A stretch of DNA of 64,000 bases from Branchiostoma belcheri (lineage: Eukaryota; Chordata; Leptocardii; Amphioxiformes; Branchiostomatidae), in contig NW_017802458.1 of NCBI RefSeq assembly GCF_001625305.1, positions 997,585 through 1,061,584 of the forward strand, written 5' to 3'. Every line of letters begins with the position of its first letter. Within the stretch, counting starts at the first letter, position 1. Position numbers and translations under genes: made by a program. The notes under the pieces were generated by a model. It searched no databases and was not told the origin of the DNA. It saw only the letters and a program-made list of their open reading frames with translations. Of this stretch, positions 23,170-37,000 are shown in pieces.

Positions 23170-25600
23170 TAATACAGAAGCTTAAGCATTGATGTTTTTT
23201 TTCTATACTCAACAAACAGTAACAAGGACAGAATGGCGCTGCACTCAAGTTCGTAACTTATCTTAACAGTGCCACACAACAAAATATGACCTACATATAA
23301 ATACTCGAACTTGACATAACAGTGCACCCACTACCCCAATACCAATGCTAACCAGGTTATAAAAAGGGTATTGAACAGAAGTGACTTCGAATTCTATAAC
23401 TGATTGACCACAAAAATATCGCCGCCAATCTAAGAATTACATGTCGACCTTATATATCTGATTGGTGGAAGCATATCCCCAAGTCAGAGCTAGAAGAACT
23501 GGAAGAGAAAAGTTAGGCCCTAATAACACATGTAGTGTTGAGACTTCTATATCTAAATGACTGTTAAACTTAAAGATTTTTAAGCAGAGCTAGAGATAGA
23601 TGCGCTTGGTGTCTTCAATGTAAGTTTGAGTGAGTTGCATCATTTTAATGTTGTACATAGAGAGTAACAACGTGGAGCCTCTAAGAGTGAGGTGCAGTTT
23701 AGCATTATCTGACATATTTTTAAGGTTAACAAGATGAACAAGTAAATCAAGATCGCCGAAAATTTCCAATCAACGTTCCGATTAACGATGGTGTTAAGCA
23801 TTGAGGATGAGACGGACAAAGTCAAATGTAACTTTTGAAACAGTTATACTAACAGCATCAATGTGTTCCGCTTCCGTTAAAGCTACCAATGTGAAACTAA
23901 GTTTAAGTTTTTTTTTTTGTTGCTGTTGTTGTCGCTAGGCCTTTAAGGAAAAGGTATTTTATATGTATGGCCTACTTATTTATATTATCTAGCATGTGTC
24001 GCAACTTTTGTTTTATTTCTCAATGTGTTAATATTACTTTTGTTTTAACTTAGCTTTTTTAGTCTTTATGTGTTGGATTCAATTAAAAATTGTATCAATT
24101 GATGACCAATTTAACCAATGCTTATGGCGAGGTTACAACAGGTTTGTTTCATTCTGTTAGTAAAGCATACATTTATCATTCAGTGAGGGAACATTAAGTA
24201 ATAATATGTGATTTACGAACCCAGGAAGAATAATGCAGTATATGCAATATATGGAGATCCATCATAATAAATGATCCACAATAATAAATGATCAAACAAT
24301 AAACAAACAAAAAAACCAACAGAAATATTGAGATTCGATTAAAACTATTGTGATATTACAATATGATGTGAACATATATTTGAAAAAGAATAAATGCACC
24401 GTGGAATAAATCTTTTATGGAAGAGCTCAGAGATGTTTGAAAAGTGTTTATTAGGCACGTAAGAAAATAAGAATGTTAGCCACATTCAATTAGAATCACG
24501 TAATAAAATATAAAAATGACAGTGTATTCGCCAGTTTTATTTCATTTTCTGTATCTGTTTCAGTATAGCCCGTATAACCGCCCTTCGGCGTAACACACCA
24601 GCCTCGAAGGCACGCGGCGTGGCGACAGCTAGCTATATCACACTGAACGACTTTGCACATTTAGCTGCAGTAGTTGTTTAAAGCTTTCTATTGATGATGC
24701 CTCAGTTGTGCATGGTTTCAACGAGTTCCAGTTTACAATACTTCTGGGGAAATACGAGTTTTTTTAAACACCTATATTTTTTAATGCTAAGTGTTAAAGG
24801 TGTTACTATTTGTTGCTCTTTTCTGGGCTGGTATCAGATACTTAGTAGTTGGTACGTCTATCAGTCATTTTGTACATGATGCACAGTCTGGACATTCTTC
24901 GTCTTTATTTTTGTTACATTGTTGTTCATTGTCGTTCGTGCAAAATATGGCAGCTTGGTTCTGTAACCTTACCAGTTTATCTTTCACCAACACTGTTTGC
25001 TCCCTGTTGGTCAGAAAAACCTTCAACTAATTTAGTGTTGTTCCTTAGACACCGTAATACTCCAGTTTTGAGTTGAGCCTGCCACGTGGAAACTTTGTCG
25101 AACGCTTTTGTTAAGTCGAGTATCATTAAATCTACCTGCTTTTTACTCTTCAGCACACCACCAGCTATAAAAAGTTAGTATAAGCTGTGTTTCTGTGGAT
25201 CGCTTAGCTCTAAACTCATGCTGGCAGTCCGCCAATATTTGCAACTTTCTAAATGATTCATCACTTGGCTATGGGTGATGTGTTTACGTTGTTTACAGGA
25301 TACACGTGTCAGTGAAACAGGTCTGTAGTTGCTTGGGACCGCTTTATCTCTCTTTTTAAAAAATTTTTATAAAGACTTCAACGTTAAGTCCAACATGAGG
25401 GGGAATCAACTCAACTTTAAAATCTCAGTAACACATTCCAATAAGAAGTCTAAACATAGCAATAATGAAATATTTACCACGTGTCTCCAGAAAAGCTTAT
25501 GAATAACATAGTTACGATTTTTTATGACACCATGATTATAAATATCAGATTGATGAACTGAGCATGCCTAGTGAGAGGCACATAGCGTGTTGTGCGAAAA
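23170..25600. other. 3' flank of gene B with antisense LINE pieces
   Basis: 23170-24500 matches 39280-41100 downstream of gene C apart from insertions there, and holds no further exon. 24540-25000 is an antisense LINE 3' fragment related to 5800-6300. 25030-25370 on the minus strand reads LMILDLTKAFDKVSTWQ, an RT block, so it is a second decayed LINE piece. Confidence 0.6.
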
Positions 25601-25818
25601 AAAGTTAGTTAAATCAACAGCTTGCAATGTTTTTAAACACCTGCATTTACCAATGGATATGCAACGCAGACCAATCTCTGACTACGTTTTGTTTACTGAA
25701 AGGCAAATCCTATCAAACTAAGGCCAGAGCAAGCCAATGTATGGATGACATCAGCGCTTGCATTAATGGTCGCCTGATTTAGAATAAAACGAAAAATTTA
25801 GTTGTCCTCTGACAGTGG

Positions 25819-25822
<4 letters not shown>

Positions 25823-25852
<30 letters not shown>

Positions 25853-26498
25853 CCCTTTATTTATACTGGAAATGCCCTGTCGGCCTTAGCCGCTCTTCCC
25901 AGAGGTCCAGTTGAGGGGGGGGGGGGTCACGGGAACACAATAGATAAATAAATAATATTCCCATTTATACAAAAATAAAATACCTAGCATAATAATCACA
26001 TCTTGTGCAAAAATCACAGTCCGTAAATCAGTCCGCAAACCAAATTTATCCACTACCGTATTCTTTGTTTGAAAGTTCTCACTGTTGGAGCACACTGTGC
26101 ATCCTCTGGTATGCTGTTCCAGATGATAGCTCCAGGCACAACCAGAGATCTCTGCATGCAGTTCCTGTTCATTCTAGGCACCATCAGTTTGTGGGAGCAA
26201 GCTTGCCTGGTGTTTCTAATGGCAATCTCACGTCAGGTTACAAAGAGTTCATTCATGTGTCCCGGCATCAGGTTGTTCAGTGATTTGTAGACTAGTGTGA
26301 GATTGTGTGTTTTGTGAATGGTCGCTACATCCTTCCATCCAAGAAGCTGGTGTGCCTCAGTAGATGGAGTTCTTGGCTGAAGACCTCAATTTACCTACTA
26401 TATACTAAAGAGGTTCTTGTTACAAATGGTCGTACCTGTCGCATCACGCCAAGCGCACGTTTTAGTTTGGACAAGACAGTACTAACATCAACAGGTCA
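25823..26498 (-). mobile_element. CR1/L2-like LINE 3' end with (TTGA)n tail
   Basis: The minus strand reads VYKSLNNLMPGHMNELFVT, then MQRSLVVPGAIIWNSIPEDA, the standard ORF2 C-terminus, then 3' UTR and a (TTGA)n tail at 25823-25855. A 6-bp ggtcaa flanks both sides. The matching place downstream of gene C, at about 42725 (gtggtcaatatgccgaaaat), is empty, which fixes the borders. Confidence 0.8.
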
Positions 26499-27152
26499 AC
26501 AGGTCGAAAATGGGCAAAGATATATGTTGCCATGCCGAAACGTGGGTGGCAGATAAATATGAAGCTAGGAGACAAGACAGGGCTCTAATTTCATGTTTTG
26601 CCTTTTACTTTGATGCAGTGATGTTTTTCATTCCCTGAAGATGACTGTGTGTTTGTGATGTTCCTACTGAATCAAAACCATTTATACCATAATTGAAAAC
26701 TTTTATTTATCCATTGTTACAGTAAAAAAAGAAAGTTGTAATAGCAGTCAACTTTTCACAATGTAGGTATCCTTTCTTGTTTAGCAAGGTTTATGATGTC
26801 AAAATTTGACGATGTAGGAATCTTCTTTTGTTGTTTTTGGCCTGCCTTATTATTATTACCGTGATGCCTGGCGGGAAAAAATGAAGATGAGCAAGGGGCC
26901 AGTTCTGGCCTAAGCATTTAGGCAGGCAAGGTAAGCAAGGTATTATTATTATTATTTTTTATATCGCATGGCTGGGTGTCCCCATTCAGCCTACAATGGC
27001 TGTGTTTTAAGGGGGCCCAGCTTAACGTGTTTACGATAGGTAGACCGGTAGACTAATAATAAGAAATTCGGCCTCTCCCTAGTGCATATTGAACAGTCTA
27101 CATGTATACACCCCCACATATATTTTTATATGCCTGCGCCTAGTGCTAAACA

Positions 27153-27241
27153 ATATTCACTCACTCACTCACTTACTCACTCACTCACTCACTCACTCAC
27201 TCACTCACTCACTCACTCACTCACTCACTCACTCACTCACT
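27153..27241. repeat. (TCAC)n microsatellite
   Basis: About 22 copies with one interruption, at a site where gene B's flank (7785-7795) has a single cacttc. It is followed by some 360 bp (27242-27605) absent from the gene B flank and without recognisable content. Confidence 0.95.
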
Positions 27242-28057
27242 AGGTGAGTATAGGTGTTGATTAGACCTAGAAATTATTAGATTTTGGGCCCCTGGCTGCT
27301 TTTCTAGGTTCTGCAGCAGAAATGTTTTGATATGTCATAATCTAGACATTCTGGGGTCAGAATTTTTTTTCATCTAGCGGTACCGTAACGATTTTATTAC
27401 ATAAAGAATATAACCACCTGTTTATGTTTTAACGTTACAACTGGATACAACTGGATTTGAACAGCATGTTTATTGCTCATGACGCGATGACTATGGATAT
27501 CAGACTAATGAACTGAACATGCCCAGTGAGAGCTACATGGCAATGTTACATACAGTAAAAAACAGGACAACGTACAGTAAACAACATACAGTAAACATAA
27601 AAACATGCATTTGGGGACCTCCAATTGATTGAACACACTTTATGGTGAGCACAACCATACTACTACCGTTCACTGTACCTTTTGTTATGTTCTAAGCAGT
27701 TTTACCGCAGCCATCTGGCCTTTGTGCCTCTTATTTCTAAGGTCATTTCATAAGCACATAGAATAATTCATAGTTAGCCTAAATTATGAATTAGTTATTT
27801 GTTATACTTGATAAGTCTAGGTACGATGTTTTAGCCACTGTTTTACTAGGGTGTTGCTCCCTCATGATCATCCGACATGCAGCATTTTTAGAATTTATTT
27901 CAAGGAATTCGCGTCTTTCCCTTGCGGCTTGTTGTCTTTTCCCAACTGAATTTAATCATTTATATGGAGTAGAAACACCTTTTTGTTTGATCTACAAAGC
28001 GTTGTAGTGCCTACGAAATTCTTGGATCACAGGATTCCTTGCTTTGAATGGTCGACG

Positions 28058-31000
28058 ATGAGCACAACGGAAAAAGCTCCACGTCAGATGGCGCAAAGTG
28101 GAGACAACAAAGCTCGTCGCCCGTTGCCAGCACTTCCTCACCAAGACTTCAGGACAGGTAGGATACATTCTAGTACGGACACACGTCATGGTACTTTATT
28201 TCTGTTGCTCGAATTATTATATATATTGTAACAACAGACGACAGGGAACCTGTCAGAATTACTGTTCGAGACAAGCTCAGTCGCTATATGTACCAACAAG
28301 ATCTTATGCCTCCATGAAATATATAGAATTTTTGTAAATGTTTCTCAATATTAACATTGGATTTGTCTCATTGATTATGGAAATAAGGTCGTAGTGGCCA
28401 TATTTTCTTTTTAATTTATGTTTTCTAAATTAAAATTTGCGTGTGAAATTCCTACCCATTTGCATTTCGAAAAACATGGCTTCATTATTAATACAAATTA
28501 GGAATTAGGAATCACCTCAAATGTCTGAAAGGCACAAATCATGATCGTGTGTTTGCTAAACGTTTTACAGGTGCAGAGTTCACACCAAGCCATGGAGTCG
28601 ATGACGACCCTGACACCCACATGTACACTTACGTCGACAAAGATAAAATCAACCGACAGTTGTCTCTACAACAGACCAACAGTAATGATGGACAACCATC
28701 CGGTGAAGGGACGGACAGACGCCAAGTAACTGTGGGCCGGAAAGTTGTCGGTTTCGTTAACAACCAATTGTATGGTCTTGACGCTTCATCACAGGAAGAT
28801 AACAGAGGTATGTGTCGTGCCTTGAATTCTCAAGTAGCTAGCAGTCATAAAATCTTTTTAGTATGAAATCATAACAGTATTTGCCTTCGTAGTTAATTCT
28901 TTAGTAGTCCCACAATTTACCAACTTACTCCAGACTTTACCGTCTCCTAATGATTCGTTTTTTAAAAGATATGAAAAAAAGATTTTCTCTTTCATTTGGG
29001 AGGATGGTCCAGAAAAAGTGGCTAGGAAAGTACTTTATAATTCAATGGAGAATGGCTGGTTAAAATTGATTAATTTACGTGTATTTGATCAGACTTTGAA
29101 AGCTTCGTGGATTCCTAAATTATATTTTAACCCTGAATGGTTCTCATCTAAGTTGATAGATTATAACCCATGCTTAAGTCTGCAATTACTACCCTTCTTT
29201 CAACTGACTTCAGTGTCTTCTCTTAATTTAAAAGGTTTCATTTCAGAGGCATTAGCTGCTTGGTATAAATTTCAATATATAGAACCCGAAACGTCAGATA
29301 CTGTGCGACAGCAGATTCTTTGGAGTAACTCAAATATCATCATTTATGGCAAGCCAATTATTTGTAATGCACTTTTGAATAAAAGAGTTATTTTTATGAA
29401 TGATTTATTATCAGAAGATGGACACCTGATGCCATTCCACGATTTTTGTTTAGTGTACCCTGATATTTTAAATCAACTGCGTTATCAACAGATAACTACT
29501 TCAATTCCATTGAAGTGAAAAAAATTGTTAAATAGAGAGCCCTCAAGAAATTTAGTGTGTGTGCCATCGATTAAGAATTATGATTGGTTAAGAAAAGTTA
29601 AGATTAACAAAGCTATTTATAATTTCTTTCTTATATCTCTGAATCAAGCTGACGTAGCGGAAAAAATTAGACTATCGTAGTTTTATTACTTCGACACACA
29701 TATACCTTGGAAAACAGTATTTGTAAATCTGTTAAATTCTACTATCGACCCTAATTTAAGATATTTTCAATATAGATTGTTATATAAATACTTACCATGT
29801 AATAGGATGCTTAAAATTTGGAAGCTGATTGAATCAAATTTATGTTCTTTTTGTGGCAGTGAGGAAGAAAGTTACATACATATGTTTTATGAGTGTATTT
29901 ATGTAGTACCATTCTGGAGGAAAGTGCAGGATTGGATATTACAAGAAACCGGTTTAAATTTAAAAGTAACTTCCCTCAATGTTATTTTTAGAGACATGTC
30001 TAAAGAAGCAAAACCATTAATAAATTTGATCATTTTATTGGGTAAACTCTTCATATTTCAGTGCAGGACATCCAAAATTGTGAATTTCGATTCCTTTAAA
30101 AAACTTGTAATTTTTTATAATAAAACAGAATACTTGATTGCGTCTCGGAGAGGGAAGCTGGAGAGGCATCGGGGTAAGTGGGGTACTTTCTGTGTATAGT
30201 GTATTTCTATGTATTAATTTTACTTTATGTATTAGATTTTAGGGAGGCGTTTTGTTTATGTTTATGTCTATTGTTTGTGTGAATATGAATAAAAAGATTT
30301 AAAAAATAAAAAAATAAAAAGCTGATTAGAGTGAAAAAAAGTATTTGCCTTCGTTAGCGTTAGAAGGTTAGCAAATCAGTTTGCTTTGGAAGACTGTGCT
30401 TCAAGCGGCATAACTCTTGAAGGCATATATGGATCGATTTTAATAATTTTCGGTAGGCAGTTAACGTTGGAGAGACCAAGGTCTTGTTCGAAAATGGGCC
30501 TCATGGGTGGTCCCTACGTCACTGCAGTGGACCTTTTGTATGTGATGGTTTGTGATTTAGCAGTTCAAGTTCTGGAAGAGCAATTATCTGAATTTTTGTA
30601 TGGTGGATAGGTTTTGGGGCATGAATGAAGTGGTGTAAGCAATCAATCAATCAATCCATCCATCATTCATTCATTCATTCATTCATTCATTCATTCATTC
30701 ATTCAATCAATCAATCAATCCTGTTTAATAGTTAACAATGCGTTGCCGCTAAAGGCTGAATTATGCCTTCTGTACATGTACATGTACAATACAGACCTTG
30801 TTGGGATTTGTAGAAAAGAACTAGATCGTCTGCACATAACAAGCATGAAACGTTCTTGTTATGTAAGCAAGTGGGATTTTAAAAATGGTCATCAAACACA
30901 TCCGTCAAATCGCGTATGAATAAATTCAACAGTGTAAATGATTACAACCTTGTTCGAACCCGACAGTTAGTTACGAACGTTTCGGTAAGACCTTCGCTAG

Positions 31001-34000
31001 TTTTAACCCTATCTAGACCGGGGGGGGGGGGGCTTAAAGTGCCCGCGGCAACTTTGATGTCACCTAGCGTCTGAAACGGCTAAAGCTAGAACCGCCAAAT
31101 TTGGTGACTTTTCCTAAAATATTATTGGCAACAAATCTGTATCAGTGGAATAAGATTATGATTTTTCTTGTTGCCATGGCAACGGGTTTCTGACAGGCAT
31201 TTTTTGCCAAATTTAATTATTTCCAATTAAACAACAGAATTTTATGGGTTTTATGTCAAGTTACACATTGTTTCTAACATTAGTAACATCACATATAATT
31301 ATATGTAAATTTCATCATTAAAAATGCATAATTTATGCTAATTTGATGACGTCATTGGCCAAAATCCAAGATGGCGGACCATATCATTAGATCAGGTAAA
31401 TGCAGCTTATTTTCCTTAAAATTTCATCAATACTCCCATTTTTTTTACAAAAAAGGTTCATATGAATGTCTTTAGTCTGTTTACAATGTATTTAAGGCTT
31501 CATCCTGAAAAAAAAAAACTATTTTTCAAAATTCAAGATTGATGATCCAAGATGGCGGATATGTAATATATGCATGACGTCATTTTATGACGTCACCGGT
31601 GTTGCTATGGGCAACATAAGACTTAGTACATCCTAATATTCTGTCATAAACACTTTTGGTAAAGTTATGTCGTATACTGTTTAGTTTTCAGGGAATAACC
31701 TATCTAGACGGTTTTGGCCAATAAAATCACATTAATGACGTCATAATGACGTCATATTACGTCACAACGACATAAAAATTGTACGTATGATAAATTTTTA
31801 CTAGTACATCATCCTCTGAAAATTTGGTGGTCCTACGATATACCGTTCTCGAGTTCTGAGGGGGGGGCGAATGACGCCCCCCCCCGGTCCCACCAAGCCC
31901 AAAAAAGCCCGGTCTAGATAGGGTTAACACAATTTGTTTATTTTAGAATACATGTCTTATATAGTAAGTAAAAAAAATCCCCTTTCTATTTCAAGGGTAT
32001 TTAATTTTAGTAGCAGACTTTTTTCGACAAACCGAGTCAAACAGTCATAGAGTTGTGAATTTCTGCTTAGATATTTACTAACTAAGGTGGGCGATACAAA
32101 TAGGTTATTAACTATTCAAAATGTATTTTTAAAGCCGTCCTGTTGTGGTTTATCACGCGTTCTGTACATGGAATTTGGATGGTAGATAGCTATTCTGCTC
32201 GGTAAGAAGTCACGTGAATTTGGGCCCCCAATCAGCTTGTTCTAGACGGTTTTCTTTAAAAATCTTCGAGATAGGATAACTAAGAAACCGGTATAACAGT
32301 TGTTGTGATTTTCGGTATGTTGGTAGGTGAAGTGATGCTTTGCATCACTAAATTACAGTTATGCAAATCTGGATCTAATTTGCTGAATAAATTAGGAAAT
32401 TCTATAGATCTGTTGTGTTCGATATTAGTACTATAAAAATACTTGTGACATGTAATTGAGAACGACAGGAATATATTGATTATGAAAATGAAGATCTAAT
32501 TTGTATAATTATTGTGAAATTGCTAGAATTTTATAGTGGTAACTGCTGGGAATTAATTACTTGACATAATTGAAAGTATAGTTAACATGAAACTCACTAA
32601 GCATAATTTATTCGAATAAGGAGCTCATTTGAATAATTCATGGGGGGTAAGCTAGATTAGCTTTATTTATTAGATAATTGATTGGTTGGAGAATATGATC
32701 AACTGATATTATATCTGCAAATAATTGCAAGAGTTTTTGCTAATGAGCAGGATTGTACATGTAAGCCATTTACCTGTTGCCATCACCATGTATTAAAGAT
32801 AGAAAAGCACTAAACATGTAATGGAGGTATAAGATCACCGAACTCTAGATTGTTTTAACTTCAATTATATCATATGTACACAGAAAAAGACAAATGTGAC
32901 TTAAGAATGCAGTGTGCCTTCTCTGTCTGCTAAAGGCAAGAAAACTGAAACTACAACTGAAGGGCACTTGCACAACAATGTCGACACAGATGTCATCAAC
33001 AATATACGACAGCAATCAGATGATCCTGCAGTTACAGACCGCAACAATCCTGGCCTCAGAACCGAAACTCCAACTGAAGGGCACTTGCACAACAATGTCG
33101 ACACAGATGGCATCAACAATCTTCGACAGCAATCAGATGATCCTGCAGTTACAGACCGCAACAATCCTGGCCTCAGAACCGAAACTCCAACTGAAGGGCA
33201 CTTGCACATCAATGTCGACACAGATGTCATCAACAATATACGACAGCAATCAGATGATCCTGCAGTTACAGACCGCAACAATCCTGGCCTCAGAACCGAA
33301 ACTCCAACTGAAGGCCACGTACACAAAAATGTTGACACGGATGGCATCAACAATCTTCGACAGCAATTAGATGATCCTGCAGTTACAGACCGCAACAATC
33401 CTGGCCTCATTGACAATGCGATGTATGTACCTGGTGTCTTACGACAAGGTAAGCACAGAGGTTTGATTCTGTTACAATGATTGTAACCAAACTTCCAGGG
33501 TAGCGTACTAAATAAGTTTAAAGTCCCATCTGCGTGATCTCTTGTTGGTAATATGCCCATGTTGAAGATCATTCAGATGTTCACAAACACATGTGGACAT
33601 GCGTGTTGAGAGTTAAAAATTTAGATCCAACACCATAAAGTTTTCTCACCTACATGTAGAGCTTTAAACCAGTCACTCTGGTCTTCTTCAGTAGACTGAC
33701 CCAGTGGGGCTTGTCACGAGGTTACTTGTCGCCCCCATTGCAGATGAGTAAAGGGTGTTGAGCCCTAAAATAAAATAGTATCTTTCACCCCATTCAGGAA
33801 ATAGTCTTGGACATGCACTAAGCATGGACTACATAATAAAATTCCGGTAAATATGATAATGATGACACAAAATTAACAAGATTTATTGGAAAATTCTTTG
33901 ATTCCTCTCAGATATCAACGATGGTACAAACGTCTCCAGATTTTTAAAAAGCTGCAAGATGGCGTTTTGCCGTGTCCTACAATTTATCATCATCGCCATT

Positions 34001-37000
34001 GCAGTGTTGGCCTTGTTAAGTGCAGGAACTGGTATCATCATGTATCTCACTGGTACACTTGGAGGGCCGGCTGAAATCAACATGGTTAGTTTTCTACTTA
34101 AGTCTTTTCTAATTTTAATTTATATTAGTTCCACACATATCACCAGGAAGTTGTAACTAATACAGATTTAAATATATAATTTTTTTCAAAAATGCAATAA
34201 CTCCGGGTCTTGCAATGCAAAAATAGGTAAATACATTTATTTTTTAAAAATGCTGAAATTTATCATTAGCCGTACTTGGTTGTATACTGTATTAGCTATT
34301 TTATTCTAGCTAATTTTCATTCTATACCCTTTTTTGTACTATGTTCAATAGTCGGTGCCATACATTCTACTATGTACAGTTGTCGTGCAATAAAGATCTT
34401 CTTCGATAAGAAATATTGTTATGTGGCTGTTGTGGTGAATTGTTCGACAAATGTGCTGAACGCCAATGATAAATGAACCAAAGGAAGTAATAACTGAAGA
34501 AGTTGTAACATTGTACAATGTACGTCTTTTTTATAGCCCTCTGTGGTAACTGATGGAGACAACTGGACAACTGCTATGCCTGTAACTACCACCGTGACTG
34601 CAACCTACCTACCAGTCTCTTTGACAACTACATCCTTTCTGTCTGCTAAAAGTACTAAACTGCATCGGGCAACCAACATGTTTCCACCATCGCACGAAAC
34701 AGCAACGATGCTAATACCTACAGCTCAAGTAAGGAAAATCTTAGATGATTTCGGTTTTGCACATCCAAAACGTAGCCCCTCAACATTGTGTTTTGTTGTT
34801 ATCAAGGCACTCGATAGATACCTTTATACTGACCACATTTGGTTTACGTCAACAGGCCACAAGCCTTGTGAGGGCAAGAAATCTGCCAGCGGTCACACCC
34901 ACACTGCCACCGATAACAACCACACTGCCACCGGTCACAACCACACTGCCACCGGTCACAACCACACTGCCACATGTGACAACCATACTGCCACAGGTCA
35001 CAACGACACTGCCACAGGTCACAACCACACTGCCACCGGTCACAACCACACTGCCACATGTGACAACCACACTGCCACCGGTCACAACCACACTGCCACC
35101 GGTCACAACCACACTGCCACATGTGACAACCATACTGCCACAGGTCACAACGACACTGCCACATGTCACAACCACACCGCCACAGGTGACGACCAAACCA
35201 CCGATGATGACAACTACACTGCAGTGTTCAGAGCTGACACCACCAGCAAAAGGATCCATGATGACTGACTCCTACAGAGGCGAGGTTTACTTCGGGTGTG
35301 ACCCAGGATACAAGCTGGTCGGTGATTCTCCACTTACCTGCCAGTCTGACGGGACGTGGAGTGGAAGGTCTCCGACATGCATGAAAGGTTGGTAATGCAG
35401 AAAAATAATGATATAATCAGGTTGGTAAATGCTGATATTAAAGCTTTTTTTTAAATTTACAACCATTCGTTTTATATGAGCCAACGTTTTGGTGACCATC
35501 TGTCACTTTCATCAGGGCTATCATGACTGGTGCACTGTGTAATGGGGCTAGGTGGCACATGGTTCACTGCGCTCCGGAGCTTGTTTTTTTTTTTTTTATT
35601 CCAACATGTAATCACCGGACGTGGTGACGACACACTCAAGTTTTTTCAACTTATATTAATACCGCCACCAACACAGGGGACAAATACATGACAGGACAAT
35701 ACTCATTTACACCTGAGCTAAGTGAGGAAAGTCGTGTAAAGTGCCTTTCCCAAGGGCACAAGATCGGTGGCATGTCAGGACTCGAACCCGGGACTCTTAG
35801 TTCCGAGTCGCGCACTCTGCCGCTACGTCACACGACCCCACAAATGGATGTTACCGTAACAATTAAATCCCGAGCTTAACCCTATCTAGACTGGGCTTTT
35901 TTGAGCTTGGTGGGACCGGGGGGGGGGGGGGGGGCTCATTTGACACCCACCCCTCAGAACTCGAGAACAGTATGCAGTATGACCATATTTTATCATATCT
36001 ACAGTTATGACATTGTATGACGTCATTATGACGTCATAAATGTGATTTTTTTGGGGCCAAAGCCGTCTAAATAGGTTATACCCAGAAAACTAAATGGTAT
36101 ACAACATAACTTTATCAAAAGTGTTTATGACAGAAAATTAGGGTGTACTAAGTCTTATGTTGCCCATAGCAACACCGGTGACGTCATAAAATGACGTCAT
36201 GCATTTTAAGCTATCCGCCATTTTGGATTGAACCTTTTTTTGTAAAAAGAAATTGAAGTTTTGATGAAATTTTAAGAAAATAACCTGTATATACCTGTTC
36301 TAATGATATGGTCCGCCATCTTGGATTTTGGCCAATGACGTCATCAAATTAGCATAAATTATGCATTTTTGATTATAAAATTTACATGAAATTATATGGG
36401 ATGTTATTAATATTAGAAACCATGTGTAACATGACATAAAACCCATAAAATTATATTGTTGAAACTGAAATTACTAAATTTAGCAAAAAATACCTACAAG
36501 AAACCCGTTGCCATGGTCACACAAAACATTATTATCTTATTCCAATGATACCGAATTGTTTCCAACAATATTCTAGGAAAAGTCACCAAGTTTGGCCGTT
36601 CTAGCTCTAGCTGTTCAGATGCTACGCGTGACATCAAAGTTGGCGCGGGCACTTTCAGCCCCTCCCTGGTCTATATAGGGTTAAAACAATAGCACAGTAA
36701 ACCAGTCATTATAGCCCTGGTGAAGGTAACAGATGGTCTCCGAATCCTTTGCTCGTGTAAAACGTTTAATATCAGATGCCATTGTTATTTTTTTTATCTA
36801 TACAGCTGCAGTATGTCCCATGATACGTCCCCCAGCAAATGTTCGTTACAATGGCTCCGCCCAGGTTCTGAGTTTCTTTTGTGAAGAAGGATACACGTTG
36901 GTTGGTGCTTCTCTACTCACATGTCGGTCTGACGGGACCTGGACTGGAAACCCACCAACATGCAGAGGTTGGTTTTTTAGAAATAAAGAATTTCCTGGCT

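Noticed and set aside
27983-28057. Upstream in-frame ATG adding 25 residues to gene C
   Set aside because: Not chosen as start because the gene B and 5031 copies diverge more here and the upstream ATG is not conserved. It cannot be excluded without 5' RACE.
32947-33414. CRISPR-like regular 117-bp repeats
   Set aside because: The repeats are contiguous and coding, without unique spacers, within a spliced animal gene.
34844-35259. Long minus-strand frames over the VNTRs (also 52195-52887)
   Set aside because: Repeat shadows: Cys/Trp- or Val/Ser-rich periodic proteins with no domain, opposite the coding strand of well-supported exons.
34543-35268. A 241-codon plus-strand open frame rich in HNHTATG
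   Set aside because: It is the VNTR of gene C read in another frame. The 21-bp unit keeps all such frames open. The frame that continues into CCP1 with proper splice phase is 34856-35387.
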